Shown one piece after another: positions 9,721-18,586 of a DNA stretch of 64,000 nt. Location: contig NZ_JAERJR010000007.1 of assembly GCF_018257515.1 (NCBI RefSeq), positions 92,112-156,111 of the forward strand, given 5' to 3'. The position numbers were made by a program, and so were the translations under genes. Under the pieces are notes generated by a model that worked only from the letters and a program-made list of their open reading frames with translations, was not told where the DNA came from and did no database searches. The number at the start of each line of letters is the position of its first letter. Position 1 is the first letter of the stretch. Origin of the DNA: Tatumella sp. JGM118. Its GTDB lineage: Bacteria; Pseudomonadota; Gammaproteobacteria; Enterobacterales; Enterobacteriaceae.

Positions 9721-10173
9721 TAATATTAATGCTTAATTTAGCATTATCGGTTACACCTTGAATAAAAATTAACGACAACTTAACAGTGGGATGATTTATC
9801 CGTGAACACCCGCCGATGGCAAAGTAACTTCCGAAAGCCCATCCCCGTGAGGAAACTTCCGGAAAAGATAATCGTGACCTCCGGATGCGTTTAATTACTT
9901 AAATCTTCTTTTCTAATCAACTTATGACAGTATAAAAAAAACGGGATTATAATTAGCACTCTCAGTGAATAATCTGATTTTGCAGGTAATCGTTTGCAAT
10001 ACCGAAGGATTAACGCTATCAGTCACGATTCTGCACGATTAAATTATTCCCCCACCAGTGACAGTGATATTCCCGGTAAAGGCGGAAGACTTACGGTGGT
10101 TACAACATAACCTGTAACGCGTAATTATCGGTAAATCAGAGAGGTATAATCAACTGCAGTAAACGGTCAGAAG
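9721..10173. other. Intergenic region upstream of the H-NS-like gene
   Basis: About 450 nt without an open frame of interest, AT-rich and with long A and T runs. I see no gene; it probably serves as the promoter and curved-DNA region of the H-NS-like gene. Confidence 0.4.
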
Positions 10174-10244
10174 AAAATAATGGGAAACATTGTTTCCCCC
10201 CGGCCTCCATTCTGTAATAAACCGGGGCTGCCCGCCCGCCCCGG
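10174..10244 (-). terminator. Tandem terminator-like hairpins after mntR
   Basis: Two inverted repeats follow mntR on the minus strand: CCGGGGC/GCCCCGG (10222-10244) followed by TTTATT, then GGGAAACA/TGTTTCCC (10182-10198) followed by TTATTTTC. Either could stop mntR transcripts before the H-NS-like gene's promoter region. Confidence 0.55.
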
Positions 10245-10277
10245 CAGACTCACAGAGGCAGGATCCTGATATCTGAT

Positions 10278-10745
10278 TCAGATATTGCGGGTCGATGACT
10301 GATAAAAAGCTCTGAATATCTCCAGCGTTTCATCACTGACATGATGCTCAATACCTTCGGCATCCCGGTGTGCTATTTCGGCACTGATGCCCAGAGAAAG
10401 CAAAAAGTTTTCTACAATATGGTGACGCTCCCGGCTTTGTTCCGCCAGGCTTTCACCTTCCGCCGTCAGAAAAACGCCGCGGTAAGGCACCTGTTCTACC
10501 AGACCGGTACTGGCCAGCTTCTTCAGCATCTTGGCAACCGTCGGCTGCGATACCCCCAGTCTGGCAGCCATATCCACCTGGCGGGCCTCGCCAAATTCAT
10601 GGATCAGATCTGAGATTAATTCAACATAATCATCGATCAGTTCACGGCGATGAGCCTCTCTGACCTGCCGGAACCCTTCAACATGTTCTTCGACATCTTT
10701 AATAGGCCCCGGCCGGGAAACCGTATTTTTCGCTCGATGATTCAT
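10278..10745 (-). CDS. mntR: Manganese-responsive transcriptional regulator MntR
   Basis: DtxR-family repressor that binds Mn(II) and represses Mn import while activating Mn export. The 155 residues equal E. coli MntR. A winged helix-turn-helix ([17 protein letters not shown]) is followed by a dimerisation domain whose metal ligands include the conserved segments [26 protein letters not shown] and [10 protein letters not shown]. It is divergent from the MntS-like gene, and two MntR-type palindromes lie about 100 nt upstream of its start, so both genes probably respond to it. Confidence 0.95.
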   Translation of the reverse strand: MNHRAKNTVSRPGPIKDVEEHVEGFRQVREAHRRELIDDYVELISDLIHEFGEARQVDMAARLGVSQPTVAKMLKKLASTGLVEQVPYRGVFLTAEGESLAEQSRERHHIVENFLLSLGISAEIAHRDAEGIEHHVSDETLEIFRAFYQSSTRNI

Positions 10746-10843
10746 TCAACTTCCTCTTTATGACCCAGGCAATCACTGAATAGATGCCGGTAATCTGCTG
10801 CACATTGTAAACCAGCTGAGAAGAAGCTCAAATTTTTCCTGAA

Positions 10844-10855
10844 TAGCCATGGCTA
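10844..10855. promoter_or_regulatory. MntR-like palindrome 1
   Basis: TAGCCATGGCTA is a perfect 12-bp palindrome related to the core of the E. coli MntR box (ATAGC-N4-GCTAT). It lies 5 nt from a better second copy, between mntR and the MntS-like gene. Confidence 0.5.
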
Positions 10856-10860
10856 AATCA

Positions 10861-10876
10861 TATAGCCAATGCTATA
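10861..10876. promoter_or_regulatory. MntR box between mntR and mntS-like gene
   Basis: TATAGCCAATGCTATA carries the exact ATAGC-N4-GCTAT arms of the E. coli MntR operator found upstream of mntH and mntS. It lies about 90 nt upstream of the MntS-like start and 116 nt from mntR. Repression by Mn-MntR is inferred. Confidence 0.75.
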
Positions 10877-10966
10877 CCTGTCAGTAAGAATAACGTATTG
10901 ATACGTTCTGACTGATACCGGTCTTCTTCCCGATACACCGGGTTTGTTTCCGCAAGGGGGTTATAT

Positions 10967-11176
10967 ATGAAATGCACAACGCACTGCACAGGTTGTCAGC
11001 GTCATCTGAAGACCAGCGTCGATGGGTTCAGTAAAACGGCTCTGCTTGCATGCTTACTGCGCCATTCTCCCTTCCGGTTGCGGTTGATGCTGGCAGAGCT
11101 TCTGCTGGAGCGTCTGACCCGCCGCACGACAACGATTAAGCCTGCGGTGATTTTTTCCTGCCATTTACACGACTAA
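10967..11176 (+). CDS. mntS: MntS-like small manganese-homeostasis protein with Cys-rich extension
   Basis: MntS is a 42-residue E. coli protein made when Mn is scarce; it raises free intracellular Mn, probably by blocking the exporter MntP. Residues 29-51 here (CLLRHSPFRLRLMLAELLLE) align with the E. coli core SHSPFKVRLMLLSMLCDM, sharing HSPF, RLML and the leucine-rich helix. This protein is 69 residues. It adds an N-terminal segment with Cys3, His6, Cys7, Cys10 and His13, and a C-terminal tail with CHLH. ATG has a strong ribosome site (AAGGGGG, 6 nt). Position beside mntR and MntR boxes supports the call; the extension is unusual. Confidence 0.78.
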   Translation: MKCTTHCTGCQRHLKTSVDGFSKTALLACLLRHSPFRLRLMLAELLLERLTRRTTTIKPAVIFSCHLHD

Positions 11177-11600
11177 TTGATTCTGAGATAACGCCCCCCA
11201 CGGCCCTCACTCCCCCCTGTCACAGGCAGGGGTTCTGTACTGTTCATCAGCGGCTTATGAAGAGTCATTCAGTCAAACCGGCCCGCGCCATGGACGGGCT
11301 GTCGAACAGGCAGTGTCCTTACGTAAAAACCGGGTCCGCTAACGGTTCCCTGGTTCAGGAGTCAGTTAAAACGACACAATAGTCCGGCCTGCATCATCTG
11401 CTACCGGGATACGGTGTTGTCCCTGACAGAGTAAAAGAGACGCCAGGCAATGGCCGGATGCGGCCCGGAGCATACTGATGTATAAGGTGCGGAAGAGACA
11501 CCGGTTATTTTCCCGCGGGACAAAATAAAACGACGGTATTTCTGCGGCAGGAACGGCGGCCGACAGAGAACAACGGGGGGTTAACCGCTTGAGCCTAAAA
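11177..11600. other. Intergenic region between mntS-like gene and ompX terminator
   Basis: About 420 nt with no credible gene. It holds a hairpin CCCCTG/CAGGGG (11214-11232) that may end mntS transcripts, and one GCCGGATGCGGC (11453-11464), the core of an E. coli REP element, without a partner copy. Nothing else is seen. Confidence 0.4.
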
Positions 11601-11628
11601 AAAAAACGGCCCTGTCGGGCCGTTTTTT
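11601..11628. terminator. Strong terminator after ompX
   Basis: A 12-bp inverted repeat (AAAAAACGGCCC / GGGCCGTTTTTT, loop TGTC) is flanked by A and T runs. It lies 28 nt downstream of the ompX stop on the minus strand and works in both directions. Confidence 0.9.
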
Positions 11629-11655
11629 GATGTACACAGGATGTGTCGGGCGAGA

Positions 11656-12168
11656 TTAGAAGCTGTAACCTACGCCTGCAATCCAGGTACCGACGTCAAC
11701 GCTACGGATACGGCTCTGCTCGTAACCAACATCAACGGCGAAGTTATCGATTGGGTTGAACTGCAGACCTGCACCGTAAGCAACACCAACATCGCTGGTA
11801 TCTTGTTTATGGTATTGAGTCTGGTCATTCAGCTGGTATTTGCCGTAGCCGATACCAACAACACCGTAGATGCTAGCCCAGTCGTTCAGACGGTAAGCAG
11901 GACCACCGGTGAAGCCATAGTACTGGCCTTTCTGGTAGTCGTCACCTACAGTACGGTTTTTCGCAGTGTAAGTGAAAGATCCGATCCAACCCAGTGGGTT
12001 AGAGCTATCTTCGTAACGGTATTTCAGGTTGAAACCGTTAGCTTTGTTCAGAACACCCTGGTAATCGCTCTGTGCGTAACCACCAGTAATTGTGCTTTGT
12101 GCCATTGCTGAACCAGCAGATACTGCCAGAACGCAAGCCAGTGCTGAAAGACATGCAATTTTTTTCAT
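11656..12168 (-). CDS. ompX: Outer membrane protein X
   Basis: Eight-stranded outer-membrane beta-barrel of the OmpX/Ail family. It has a signal peptide (MKKIACLSALACVLAV..., cleavage likely after AMA), the family motifs STITGGYAQSDYQG, NLKYRYE, PLGWIGSFTY, YGVVGIGYGK, GAGLQFNP and a C-terminal GTWIAGVGYSF ending in Phe as needed for BAM insertion. Upstream codons are open for 19 more residues, but ATG at 12168 has the ribosome site GAGGTGATT and the E. coli N-terminus. 170 residues (E. coli 171). Divergent from rhtA as in E. coli. Confidence 0.96.
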   Translation of the reverse strand: MKKIACLSALACVLAVSAGSAMAQSTITGGYAQSDYQGVLNKANGFNLKYRYEDSSNPLGWIGSFTYTAKNRTVGDDYQKGQYYGFTGGPAYRLNDWASIYGVVGIGYGKYQLNDQTQYHKQDTSDVGVAYGAGLQFNPIDNFAVDVGYEQSRIRSVDVGTWIAGVGYSF

Positions 12169-12544
12169 AATCACCTCAAATGTGAAACGACTTCTTATTT
12201 CCTGACAACGACGAAAATATAGCAAAAAATAGTGGGAAACTCTGCCCTGATTTTATTGTCTAACAGATCGTTTCGTGTAACAGAAAGTTACCAGTCATCT
12301 ATAATCCTATGATTTTAAGCTGTTTTGAGGCTGTAACAGCCCCGTAATTATTTTGTGCTTTTTTAGATCTTTAGGGATATTCCTAAACTTATCGCACAGA
12401 TTTTCAGGCTAACCCTTCAGAAACGCTTAAAAAACAAACGAAAATCATAGCATTTTATTCAGACATCAGTGTGCGTTTATCCTTAATTCAGATAAACTGC
12501 CGCGCAGTATCACCTTCCGTTATTTTCATACAGGATTTCTCCCG
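12169..12544. other. Divergent promoter region of ompX and rhtA
   Basis: About 375 nt, AT-rich, without genes. A TATAAT on the + strand (12300-12305) could serve rhtA with a long leader. The ompX promoter must also lie here but I cannot place it with confidence. Confidence 0.4.
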
Positions 12545-13453
12545 ATGTCCCCGCTCGACAATAAAAAGAATAATAGCCTGCTTTTCCCGATCGCCCTGTT
12601 ATTAATTGCCATGATGTCACTACAGGGGGCCGCCTCGCTGGCAAAACATCTGTTTCCGATAGCCGGTGCGCCAGGGGTGGCTGCACTCCGGTTAGGGCTG
12701 TCGACGATAATGCTATGGATAATCTTTAAGCCCTGGCGTCTGCGTTTCAAAAAAGAGCAGCGTCGCCCGCTGGTCTTTTATGGCCTGGCGCTTGGCGGGA
12801 TGAATATGTTGTTTTATCTGGCATTACGCACCATCCCGCTAGGGGTCGGGGTGGCGCTGGAGTTTCTGGGGCCACTGACCCTTGCGCTGGCTAATTCCCG
12901 GCGGCCGACCGATTTTTTCTGGATAGTTATCGCCGTCACCGGGTTAGGTTTTTTGCTGCCGCTGGAACACGGGATTTCAGATATCGACCCTTTAGGGGCC
13001 TTACTGGCGATTTGTGCCGGGGCCTGCTGGGCGATTTATATCGTCTTCGGCCGGAAAGCCGGTATCGAACACGGTGCAGCCACCGTGGCGGCGGGGTCTC
13101 TGATTGCTTCAGTTATCTATGTCCCGGCGGGGCTGACCTTTGCGGCCAGTGGCTTATGGCACTGGGAAATCATCCCGCTGGCCCTGCTGCTGGCACTGCT
13201 TTCTAATGCTATCCCCTATTCTCTGGAAATGATGGCCCTGACCCGCCTGCCCGCCAGACTCTTTGGTACGCTGATGAGTCTTGAGCCGGTCGTTGCGGCC
13301 ATGTCAGGACTGATTTTCCTCGGGGAAACATTGAACCTGCCACAATGGCTGGGGTTATCTGCCATTATCATCGCCTCTGCGGGGTCGACGTTAACCATGC
13401 AACCGCCGAAGAATCGACTGCGACGGGTGCGGGTCAAACCGGCGAAATCCTGA
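12545..13453 (+). CDS. rhtA: Threonine/homoserine exporter RhtA
   Basis: Inner-membrane exporter of the EamA/DMT family that removes threonine, homoserine and related amino acids. 302 residues (E. coli 295), ten hydrophobic segments in two EamA repeats (about 12-140 and 150-285), with conserved SLQGAASLAKHLFP, ALRLGLS, GMNMLFYLAL, ALEFLGPL, GACWAIYIVFG and LEPVVAAMSGLIFLGE. The ribosome site is CAGGA upstream of ATG. Synteny with ompX and dps supports orthology. Confidence 0.92.
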   Translation: MSPLDNKKNNSLLFPIALLLIAMMSLQGAASLAKHLFPIAGAPGVAALRLGLSTIMLWIIFKPWRLRFKKEQRRPLVFYGLALGGMNMLFYLALRTIPLGVGVALEFLGPLTLALANSRRPTDFFWIVIAVTGLGFLLPLEHGISDIDPLGALLAICAGACWAIYIVFGRKAGIEHGAATVAAGSLIASVIYVPAGLTFAASGLWHWEIIPLALLLALLSNAIPYSLEMMALTRLPARLFGTLMSLEPVVAAMSGLIFLGETLNLPQWLGLSAIIIASAGSTLTMQPPKNRLRRVRVKPAKS

Positions 13454-13536
13454 CGACCGCCCTCTCCTCTCTTATTCGCCATTGTTCAGAACGATAACAG
13501 CGATTGGTTACGCCACCGTGCAAAGTCATCAGCAGT

Positions 13537-13547
13537 TGCTATACTTA
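13537..13547 (+). promoter_or_regulatory. Sigma-S-type extended -10 of dps
   Basis: TGCTATACTTA matches the sigma-S preferred extended -10 (KCTATACTTA) perfectly. It lies about 55 nt before the dps start codon. dps is a classic stationary-phase gene, so RpoS use is expected. Confidence 0.7.
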
Positions 13548-13600
13548 TTCGCACATTCAATATCGAACTGGCAACATCGACTAAGAGAGGAAATCATATT

Positions 13601-14104
13601 ATGAGTACCGCAAAACTGGTCAAAACTGAGGCTTCTGATCTGATTTACACCCGCAATGATGTCAGCGATAAAGACAAACTGGCGACCATCAGCATCCTGA
13701 ACCGCGTAGTGATTGAGCTCATTGATCTGTCTCTGATCACCAAACAAGCACACTGGAATATGCGTGGCGCAAACTTTATTGGCGTTCATGAAATGCTGGA
13801 TGGTTTCCGTACCACCATTACTGATCACCAGGACATTGTTGCAGAACGTGTTGTGCAATTAGGGGGCATCGCTCTGGGCACGCCACAGGTTGTGGCCGAT
13901 AAAACCCCACTGAAAAGCTATCCGCTGAATGCACATAGCGTACAGGAACACCTGCATGCACTGGCAGAGCGTTATGCGCTGGTCGCGAATGATGTGCGTA
14001 AAGCCATCACCGAAGTGCCGGATGAAGATACTGCTGACATCTTCACTGCTGCCTCCCGCGACCTGGATAAATTCCTGTGGTTTATCGAATCAAACATCGA
14101 ATAA
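13601..14104 (+). CDS. dps: DNA-binding ferritin-like protein Dps
   Basis: Dodecameric protein that oxidises and stores iron and coats DNA in starved or oxidatively stressed cells. 167 residues, the E. coli length. The inter-subunit ferroxidase ligands lie in [20 protein letters not shown] (His, His, Asp) and in [12 protein letters not shown] (Glu). The Lys-rich N-terminus ([12 protein letters not shown]) binds DNA. A ribosome site AGAGAGG lies 10 nt upstream. The sigma-S type promoter fits its known control. Confidence 0.97.
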   Translation: MSTAKLVKTEASDLIYTRNDVSDKDKLATISILNRVVIELIDLSLITKQAHWNMRGANFIGVHEMLDGFRTTITDHQDIVAERVVQLGGIALGTPQVVADKTPLKSYPLNAHSVQEHLHALAERYALVANDVRKAITEVPDEDTADIFTAASRDLDKFLWFIESNIE

Positions 14105-14117
14105 TTGAGTAACAGTC

Positions 14118-14148
14118 GCGGATATCGCTCTTGCTGAGTGATATCCGC
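14118..14148. terminator. Hairpin between convergent dps and rlmF
   Basis: A 13-bp near-perfect stem (GCGGATATC... / ...GATATCCGC) lies between the two stop codons. Neither side has a U-tract, so it may act as an mRNA 3' end stabiliser rather than as a classic terminator. Confidence 0.5.
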
Positions 14149-14153
14149 AAGCC

Positions 14154-15089
14154 TCAGGCGGGACGGTGACGTAAGCGCTTCGCCCGCTTTTCAGGGGTCA
14201 GATAGCTCCATGCCAGCAGACGGCTCTGCTTCTGCCCCTGTCCCATCTCAATAACCCGCAAATCTTCCACCCCGGCATCCCGTAATAACCCGCTCAGCGG
14301 CTTGATGTTTTCCTGCTTTGAGACCAGCGTACTGAACCAGACAACCTGAGACGAGAATTGCTGACTCTCACGGATCATATTGCCGATAAAGCCCCGCTCT
14401 CCGCCCTCACACCACAGTTCATGGTGCTGTCCGGCAAAGTTAAGCCCTTTTTCTTTATCTATCCCAAGGTTTTTCAGTTTACGCTCGCTCCCCTGCAACG
14501 ATTCTTCCGCCGAACGATGAAACGGAGGATTACAGAGGGTCAGATGGAAGAAATCGTTTTTATGGATAATGCCACCGAATATCCTGCCCGCATTTTTTTG
14601 ATGCCGCAGGCGGATAAGGCGCTGTAACCCGGGGTTGGCCGCAATGAGACTGTTGGCGGAACGTAATGATTGCGGATTAATTTCCGAACCGGTAAAGCGC
14701 CATCCGTATTCCGCTGCCCCAATCAGCGGGTAAATGCAGTTCGCTCCGCACCCGATATCTAAAACATCGGCGCTGGCCGGCAGCGTGCCCTGCAGATCGG
14801 CGGCTAATAAATCTGCCAGAAAATGCAGGTAATCTGCTCTTCCGGGCACCGGCGGGCAGAGAAAACCTTCCGGCAATTGCCAGTTGATGTCGTAATACTG
14901 CTTCAGCAACGCCTGATTCAGCGCTTTGACCGCCTCAGGCTCGGCAAAATTAACTGAGGTTGTTCCCGCCGGTGTCGTTGTCAGCCACGGAGTCAGCTGC
15001 GGGTTGAGTTCGCACAACAGAGGTAAATCATATTTTCCCTGATAGCGGTTGCGGGGATGCAGCGTCGTCTTTTTATTTTTTTTAATCAT
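14154..15089 (-). CDS. rlmF: 23S rRNA (adenine1618-N6)-methyltransferase RlmF
   Basis: SAM-dependent methyltransferase that adds m6A at 23S rRNA position 1618. 311 residues (E. coli YbiN 308). The N-terminus is basic ([18 protein letters not shown]). The SAM-binding motif I is [16 protein letters not shown] and the catalytic NPPF motif is in [11 protein letters not shown]. It lies in E. coli order between dps and ybiB, on the strand opposite to dps. Confidence 0.93.
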   Translation of the reverse strand: MIKKNKKTTLHPRNRYQGKYDLPLLCELNPQLTPWLTTTPAGTTSVNFAEPEAVKALNQALLKQYYDINWQLPEGFLCPPVPGRADYLHFLADLLAADLQGTLPASADVLDIGCGANCIYPLIGAAEYGWRFTGSEINPQSLRSANSLIAANPGLQRLIRLRHQKNAGRIFGGIIHKNDFFHLTLCNPPFHRSAEESLQGSERKLKNLGIDKEKGLNFAGQHHELWCEGGERGFIGNMIRESQQFSSQVVWFSTLVSKQENIKPLSGLLRDAGVEDLRVIEMGQGQKQSRLLAWSYLTPEKRAKRLRHRPA

Positions 15090-15166
15090 ACCGTTTCATC
15101 ATTTATTGCGTGACTTAGTAAGCTCAGGCGAAAACTGCCATCGCATGACCGGAAATCTCCGGGGGA

Positions 15167-16135
15167 TCAGTATCCGCAGGCCCGGAGCCTGGCCAGCCCT
15201 TCCTCCACACCGGCACATTGTCCACTGATCACCAGACAGCAGGCCACCTGTAATCGCAGAGGTTGCGGGACAGGGAGCTCCCCGGCCAGCACTGCCGAGA
15301 TCCAGCGGGCAGTATCTGCGGCCGATTTAGACAATGGCAGAGAAACACTGGCTTCAGGCTGACGTTCACTCAGCAATTCCGGTAGCGGATGGCGGCCATC
15401 CACTGAATACAGTGCCGGTCCGCGTTGCGGGTTAGCATAAACCTCCCCCTCGCAACCATTGAGTAATAAGGCCGGCGCGTCTGACTGATGAAAAAATGTC
15501 GCTACTTTCGCGATATATTCCGGATGCGAGACGGCAGAAATACGCAGTCCCTCTGCCGGGGCAAAAGGTGTCGCCAGTTTTGCCAGTGTATGAGCACTGT
15601 TACGTAATCCCAGCTGCCAGCGCAGTGCCAGCTGACCGGCCAGGGCCGGACACCAGCCGTCGATGGTCATAAAAGCAATATTGCCCTGGTCGAGTAATGA
15701 TTGTGCCTCTTCGGGACTTCCCGCCGGAAAAATACCCAGCTCAGCAAAAACGGCTTCGCTGGTGACACGGGTCGGATCGTGACTGATACCATGCACAAAC
15801 ACCGGAAAACCGGCTTTTTCGAGTAATAAGGCCAGCAGCGGTGTCAGATTTCCCTGACGCCGGGCACCGTTATAACTCGGCAGGACGACCGGTATCGGCC
15901 GGTTTTTCGGTGGCTTCAGCCGGGGCAACTTCTCCTGCAAGGCGCGGTAAAATCCGCGCATCTCTTCCTCACTTTCGCCTTTGATCCTCAGTGCAATTAA
16001 TACGGCACCCAGGACCAGCGGATCCAGCTGATCATTCAGCATTGCCTGATAGAGCTGATAGGCGGTTGACTCATCCAGATCGCGGGCGTGATTTTTACCC
16101 CGCCCGATTTCTTTAACTATACGGGTGATATCCAT
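15167..16135 (-). CDS. ybiB: YbiB, TrpD2-type nucleic-acid-binding protein
   Basis: Member of the TrpD2 branch of the glycosyltransferase/anthranilate phosphoribosyltransferase fold; E. coli YbiB binds nucleic acids and is SOS-linked through dinG. It has the motifs KEIGRGKNHARDLD, VLPSYNGARRQGNLTPL, VHGISHDPTRVTSE and GCEGEVYANPQRGP. Eleven upstream codons are open, but ATG at 16135 matches the family N-terminus (MDITRIVKEIG) and has AGGA 7 nt upstream, giving 322 residues (E. coli 320). It lies 45 nt downstream of dinG on the same strand and is probably co-transcribed. Confidence 0.9.
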   Translation of the reverse strand: MDITRIVKEIGRGKNHARDLDESTAYQLYQAMLNDQLDPLVLGAVLIALRIKGESEEEMRGFYRALQEKLPRLKPPKNRPIPVVLPSYNGARRQGNLTPLLALLLEKAGFPVFVHGISHDPTRVTSEAVFAELGIFPAGSPEEAQSLLDQGNIAFMTIDGWCPALAGQLALRWQLGLRNSAHTLAKLATPFAPAEGLRISAVSHPEYIAKVATFFHQSDAPALLLNGCEGEVYANPQRGPALYSVDGRHPLPELLSERQPEASVSLPLSKSAADTARWISAVLAGELPVPQPLRLQVACCLVISGQCAGVEEGLARLRACGY

Positions 16136-16180
16136 CCTGTTTTCCTGCCTGTGATCACTGAAGGTCATGGTCTGTAAAAT

Positions 16181-18391
16181 TTAACGCTTTGGGCGACGGG
16201 TAACCGCTTTCTTACGCGGTGCCGCGGAGAGTTTTCCGCGACGGTTGACAGTCTGCTCCGATTCCGGGGGCGGAATTTCCGGTCGTTCAATAGCAAAAAC
16301 CGGTAAGGCTGCCAGTAAGCGGCTCCCATAGGCTTTGGTCAATAATCGCCGGTCATAAATAACCACCTCGCCGAAGCATTGATGGCTACGGATAAGCCTG
16401 CCCACCTGCTGTATCAGAGTGAAGGACGCGCCTGGCAGACTCTGGATTTCGAACGGATAACGCTGCTGACTTTTCAGCCATTCGCCTTCGGTCAGGATCA
16501 CCGGACTATCGATGGGCGGAAACGCTATCTTATGAATATGTACCTGGGTCAGCAGTTCCCCCTTTAAATCAAGTCCTTCAGAAAAAGACTGCAACCCGAC
16601 CAGCACACTTTGCTGACCTTCGCTGACCCGTTGCCGATGCAGTGCGATCAGACGGGAACGGGGCTGATCCCCCTGCACCAGCAGCATCAGCCGTAAATCG
16701 GTCACATGGGCCAGGAACTGCTGCATGGCCCGGCCACTGGAAAACAGCACCAGGCTGCCGGTATGCTTTTTCTCTTTGACCTGCTGACGGAAATAACGCG
16801 CCATTTCAGCGATGTGCAACGCTTCCTCTGCCAGTCGCGGCTCATACTGCATTTCAGGGATCACTAATTTTCCCTGACTGAGATGATTAAACGGAGAGTC
16901 GAGGGTAACAAAGCGGTCCCCGGCCGACTCTTTCAGACCGGACATTTCGCTGAAACGGCGAAAGCTGTTCAGTGAGCGTAATGTTGCAGAGGTCACGATA
17001 ACATGGGGGACTTTACGCCATAACAGTTTTTCAAGTTGCTCACTGACCCGGATACCGGCGCAATGGAAAAAAAGATGACATTTTTCTTCCAGCCATTCTG
17101 CCGTCAGCCATTTTGATACCGGTGCCCCGGACAACTGGTTCAGCCCCGCCAGCCACCATAATTTACTCAGCGATTCAAACCAGCCCTGAAAACGGTTCAG
17201 CTGTAATAACCCCCGATGGATCCTGACTATATCCTGTTTGCCGGTCATTTCACCGAGGGCATTGATCAGATATTCACATAACCCGCGCAGCCCGTCACAG
17301 AGTTTAAATAATTGCTGACAGCGTGCGGTCGCTTCTTCCGGTAATTCCCCCAGAATAAAGCGGTGTTCTGCCTTCCCCTGCGATACCTCCGATAATAGCG
17401 GCATAAATTCTTCCGCCATTTCCTGCATTAACTGCCGGACCCCGCCACAGTGCTCTTCCAGTCTTCCGGGGCTTGCCAGCGGCGGCGGCGATTTAAAGGT
17501 AAACCAGCTGCGCAGGGTACCGATAAATTTAATAAACAGATCCAGCTGCAGCGCACTGCCGGCGGGTGAAATATCACTGCTCATTTCCAGTGCATCCCGC
17601 GCGACTTCTGGCAGATGATGTCCTTCATCGACCACCAGCAACATCTCTTTCGCCGGGGGCAGAACCGCATCACTTTCCAGTGCCGCCATCACCAGGGCAT
17701 GGTTGGCGACGACCACTTCTGCCTGCTCTATTTCCCTGCGGGCCAGGAAGAACGGGCACTCTTTATACCACTGGCAATGGTGAGCCAGACAACTGTTTTT
17801 ATCGGTCGACAGCCGTAACCATAACGAATCATCGATCTGTTCATCACAATGGTCTCTGAGTCCGTCCCACGCTCCGGATTTCAGGGAGCTTTCCAGCCGG
17901 CTACAGACCTTCTGTTCCCGTTGCTGCTGTTCACCGGAAATGGCTGGCCGGGTCCCCGCTGACTCTTCCAGATAGAGGAATAAATCTCCCTGCGTGTCCG
18001 GTTCAGCCGTGGTGAATGCCAGGTTGCGCGGACAGACATACCGGCGTCGCCCGAAGGCCGCCGTAAACGTCAGGTCCGGAATAAACTTTTTTAACAGCGG
18101 CAGATCTTTATCAAAGATCTGATCCTGCAGGGCGACGTTAGCCGTACTGATCACCAGCTTCTTTTCTGCTGATCGGGCAACCGCGATCCCCGGGATCAGA
18201 TAAGAGAGAGTCTTACCGACACCGGTCGGCGCTTCAATCACCAGATGACGATCGTCTTCCCCCGCCAGCGTTTTTGCCACTTCAGCAATCATCTGACGTT
18301 GTGGCAGACGGGGGATAAAATCGGCGACCTGTGTCTGTAGCAATTTATACCATTCACCGATTTGTAATTTTAATGCGGGTGTCAGAACCAT
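16181..18391 (-). CDS. dinG: ATP-dependent 5'-3' DNA helicase DinG
   Basis: XPD-like superfamily 2 helicase with a [4Fe-4S] cluster that resolves R-loops and G-quadruplexes at replication-transcription conflicts. It has Walker A EAPTGVGKT, the iron-sulfur cysteines RYVCPRN and SCLAHHCQWYKECPFF, the DEGH box (VVDEGHHLPE) and the C-terminal helicase motif QQVGRLIRS. Two ATGs occur; the inner one (18391) matches the E. coli start M-ALTAALK and gives 736 residues (E. coli 716). The C-terminus is longer and basic. A LexA box lies 24 nt upstream. Confidence 0.94.
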   Translation of the reverse strand: MVLTPALKLQIGEWYKLLQTQVADFIPRLPQRQMIAEVAKTLAGEDDRHLVIEAPTGVGKTLSYLIPGIAVARSAEKKLVISTANVALQDQIFDKDLPLLKKFIPDLTFTAAFGRRRYVCPRNLAFTTAEPDTQGDLFLYLEESAGTRPAISGEQQQREQKVCSRLESSLKSGAWDGLRDHCDEQIDDSLWLRLSTDKNSCLAHHCQWYKECPFFLARREIEQAEVVVANHALVMAALESDAVLPPAKEMLLVVDEGHHLPEVARDALEMSSDISPAGSALQLDLFIKFIGTLRSWFTFKSPPPLASPGRLEEHCGGVRQLMQEMAEEFMPLLSEVSQGKAEHRFILGELPEEATARCQQLFKLCDGLRGLCEYLINALGEMTGKQDIVRIHRGLLQLNRFQGWFESLSKLWWLAGLNQLSGAPVSKWLTAEWLEEKCHLFFHCAGIRVSEQLEKLLWRKVPHVIVTSATLRSLNSFRRFSEMSGLKESAGDRFVTLDSPFNHLSQGKLVIPEMQYEPRLAEEALHIAEMARYFRQQVKEKKHTGSLVLFSSGRAMQQFLAHVTDLRLMLLVQGDQPRSRLIALHRQRVSEGQQSVLVGLQSFSEGLDLKGELLTQVHIHKIAFPPIDSPVILTEGEWLKSQQRYPFEIQSLPGASFTLIQQVGRLIRSHQCFGEVVIYDRRLLTKAYGSRLLAALPVFAIERPEIPPPESEQTVNRRGKLSAAPRKKAVTRRPKR

Positions 18392-18415
18392 AACGACCAT
18401 CTGCCAGAAGAATCA

Positions 18416-18435
18416 GCCTGTATTTTTACACAGTA
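18416..18435 (-). promoter_or_regulatory. LexA (SOS) box of dinG
   Basis: The 20-mer centred here reads GCCTGTATTTTTACACAGTA and contains CTG-N10-CAG with an AT-rich core, the SOS box pattern. It is 24 nt upstream of the dinG start. dinG is a damage-inducible gene in E. coli. Confidence 0.85.
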
Positions 18436-18548
18436 TGGCGCCTGACGGCAGTCCTGAGAGTAAATTTGCCCGCAATTCACTGTGTCGTCCGGTGCGATTG
18501 TTCTGCCGGGGATGGACGCAATAGTTTTTTTCATCGCGCATGTTAGAT

Positions 18549-18554
18549 TATAAT
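18549..18554 (+). promoter_or_regulatory. -10 element of mlrA
   Basis: A perfect TATAAT lies 33 nt before the mlrA start, with a T-rich -35 region (18526-18531) 17 nt upstream. Plausible promoter. Confidence 0.5.
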
Positions 18555-18586
18555 AGTTACCGGATCTGTGTCAGGATAACTACGAT

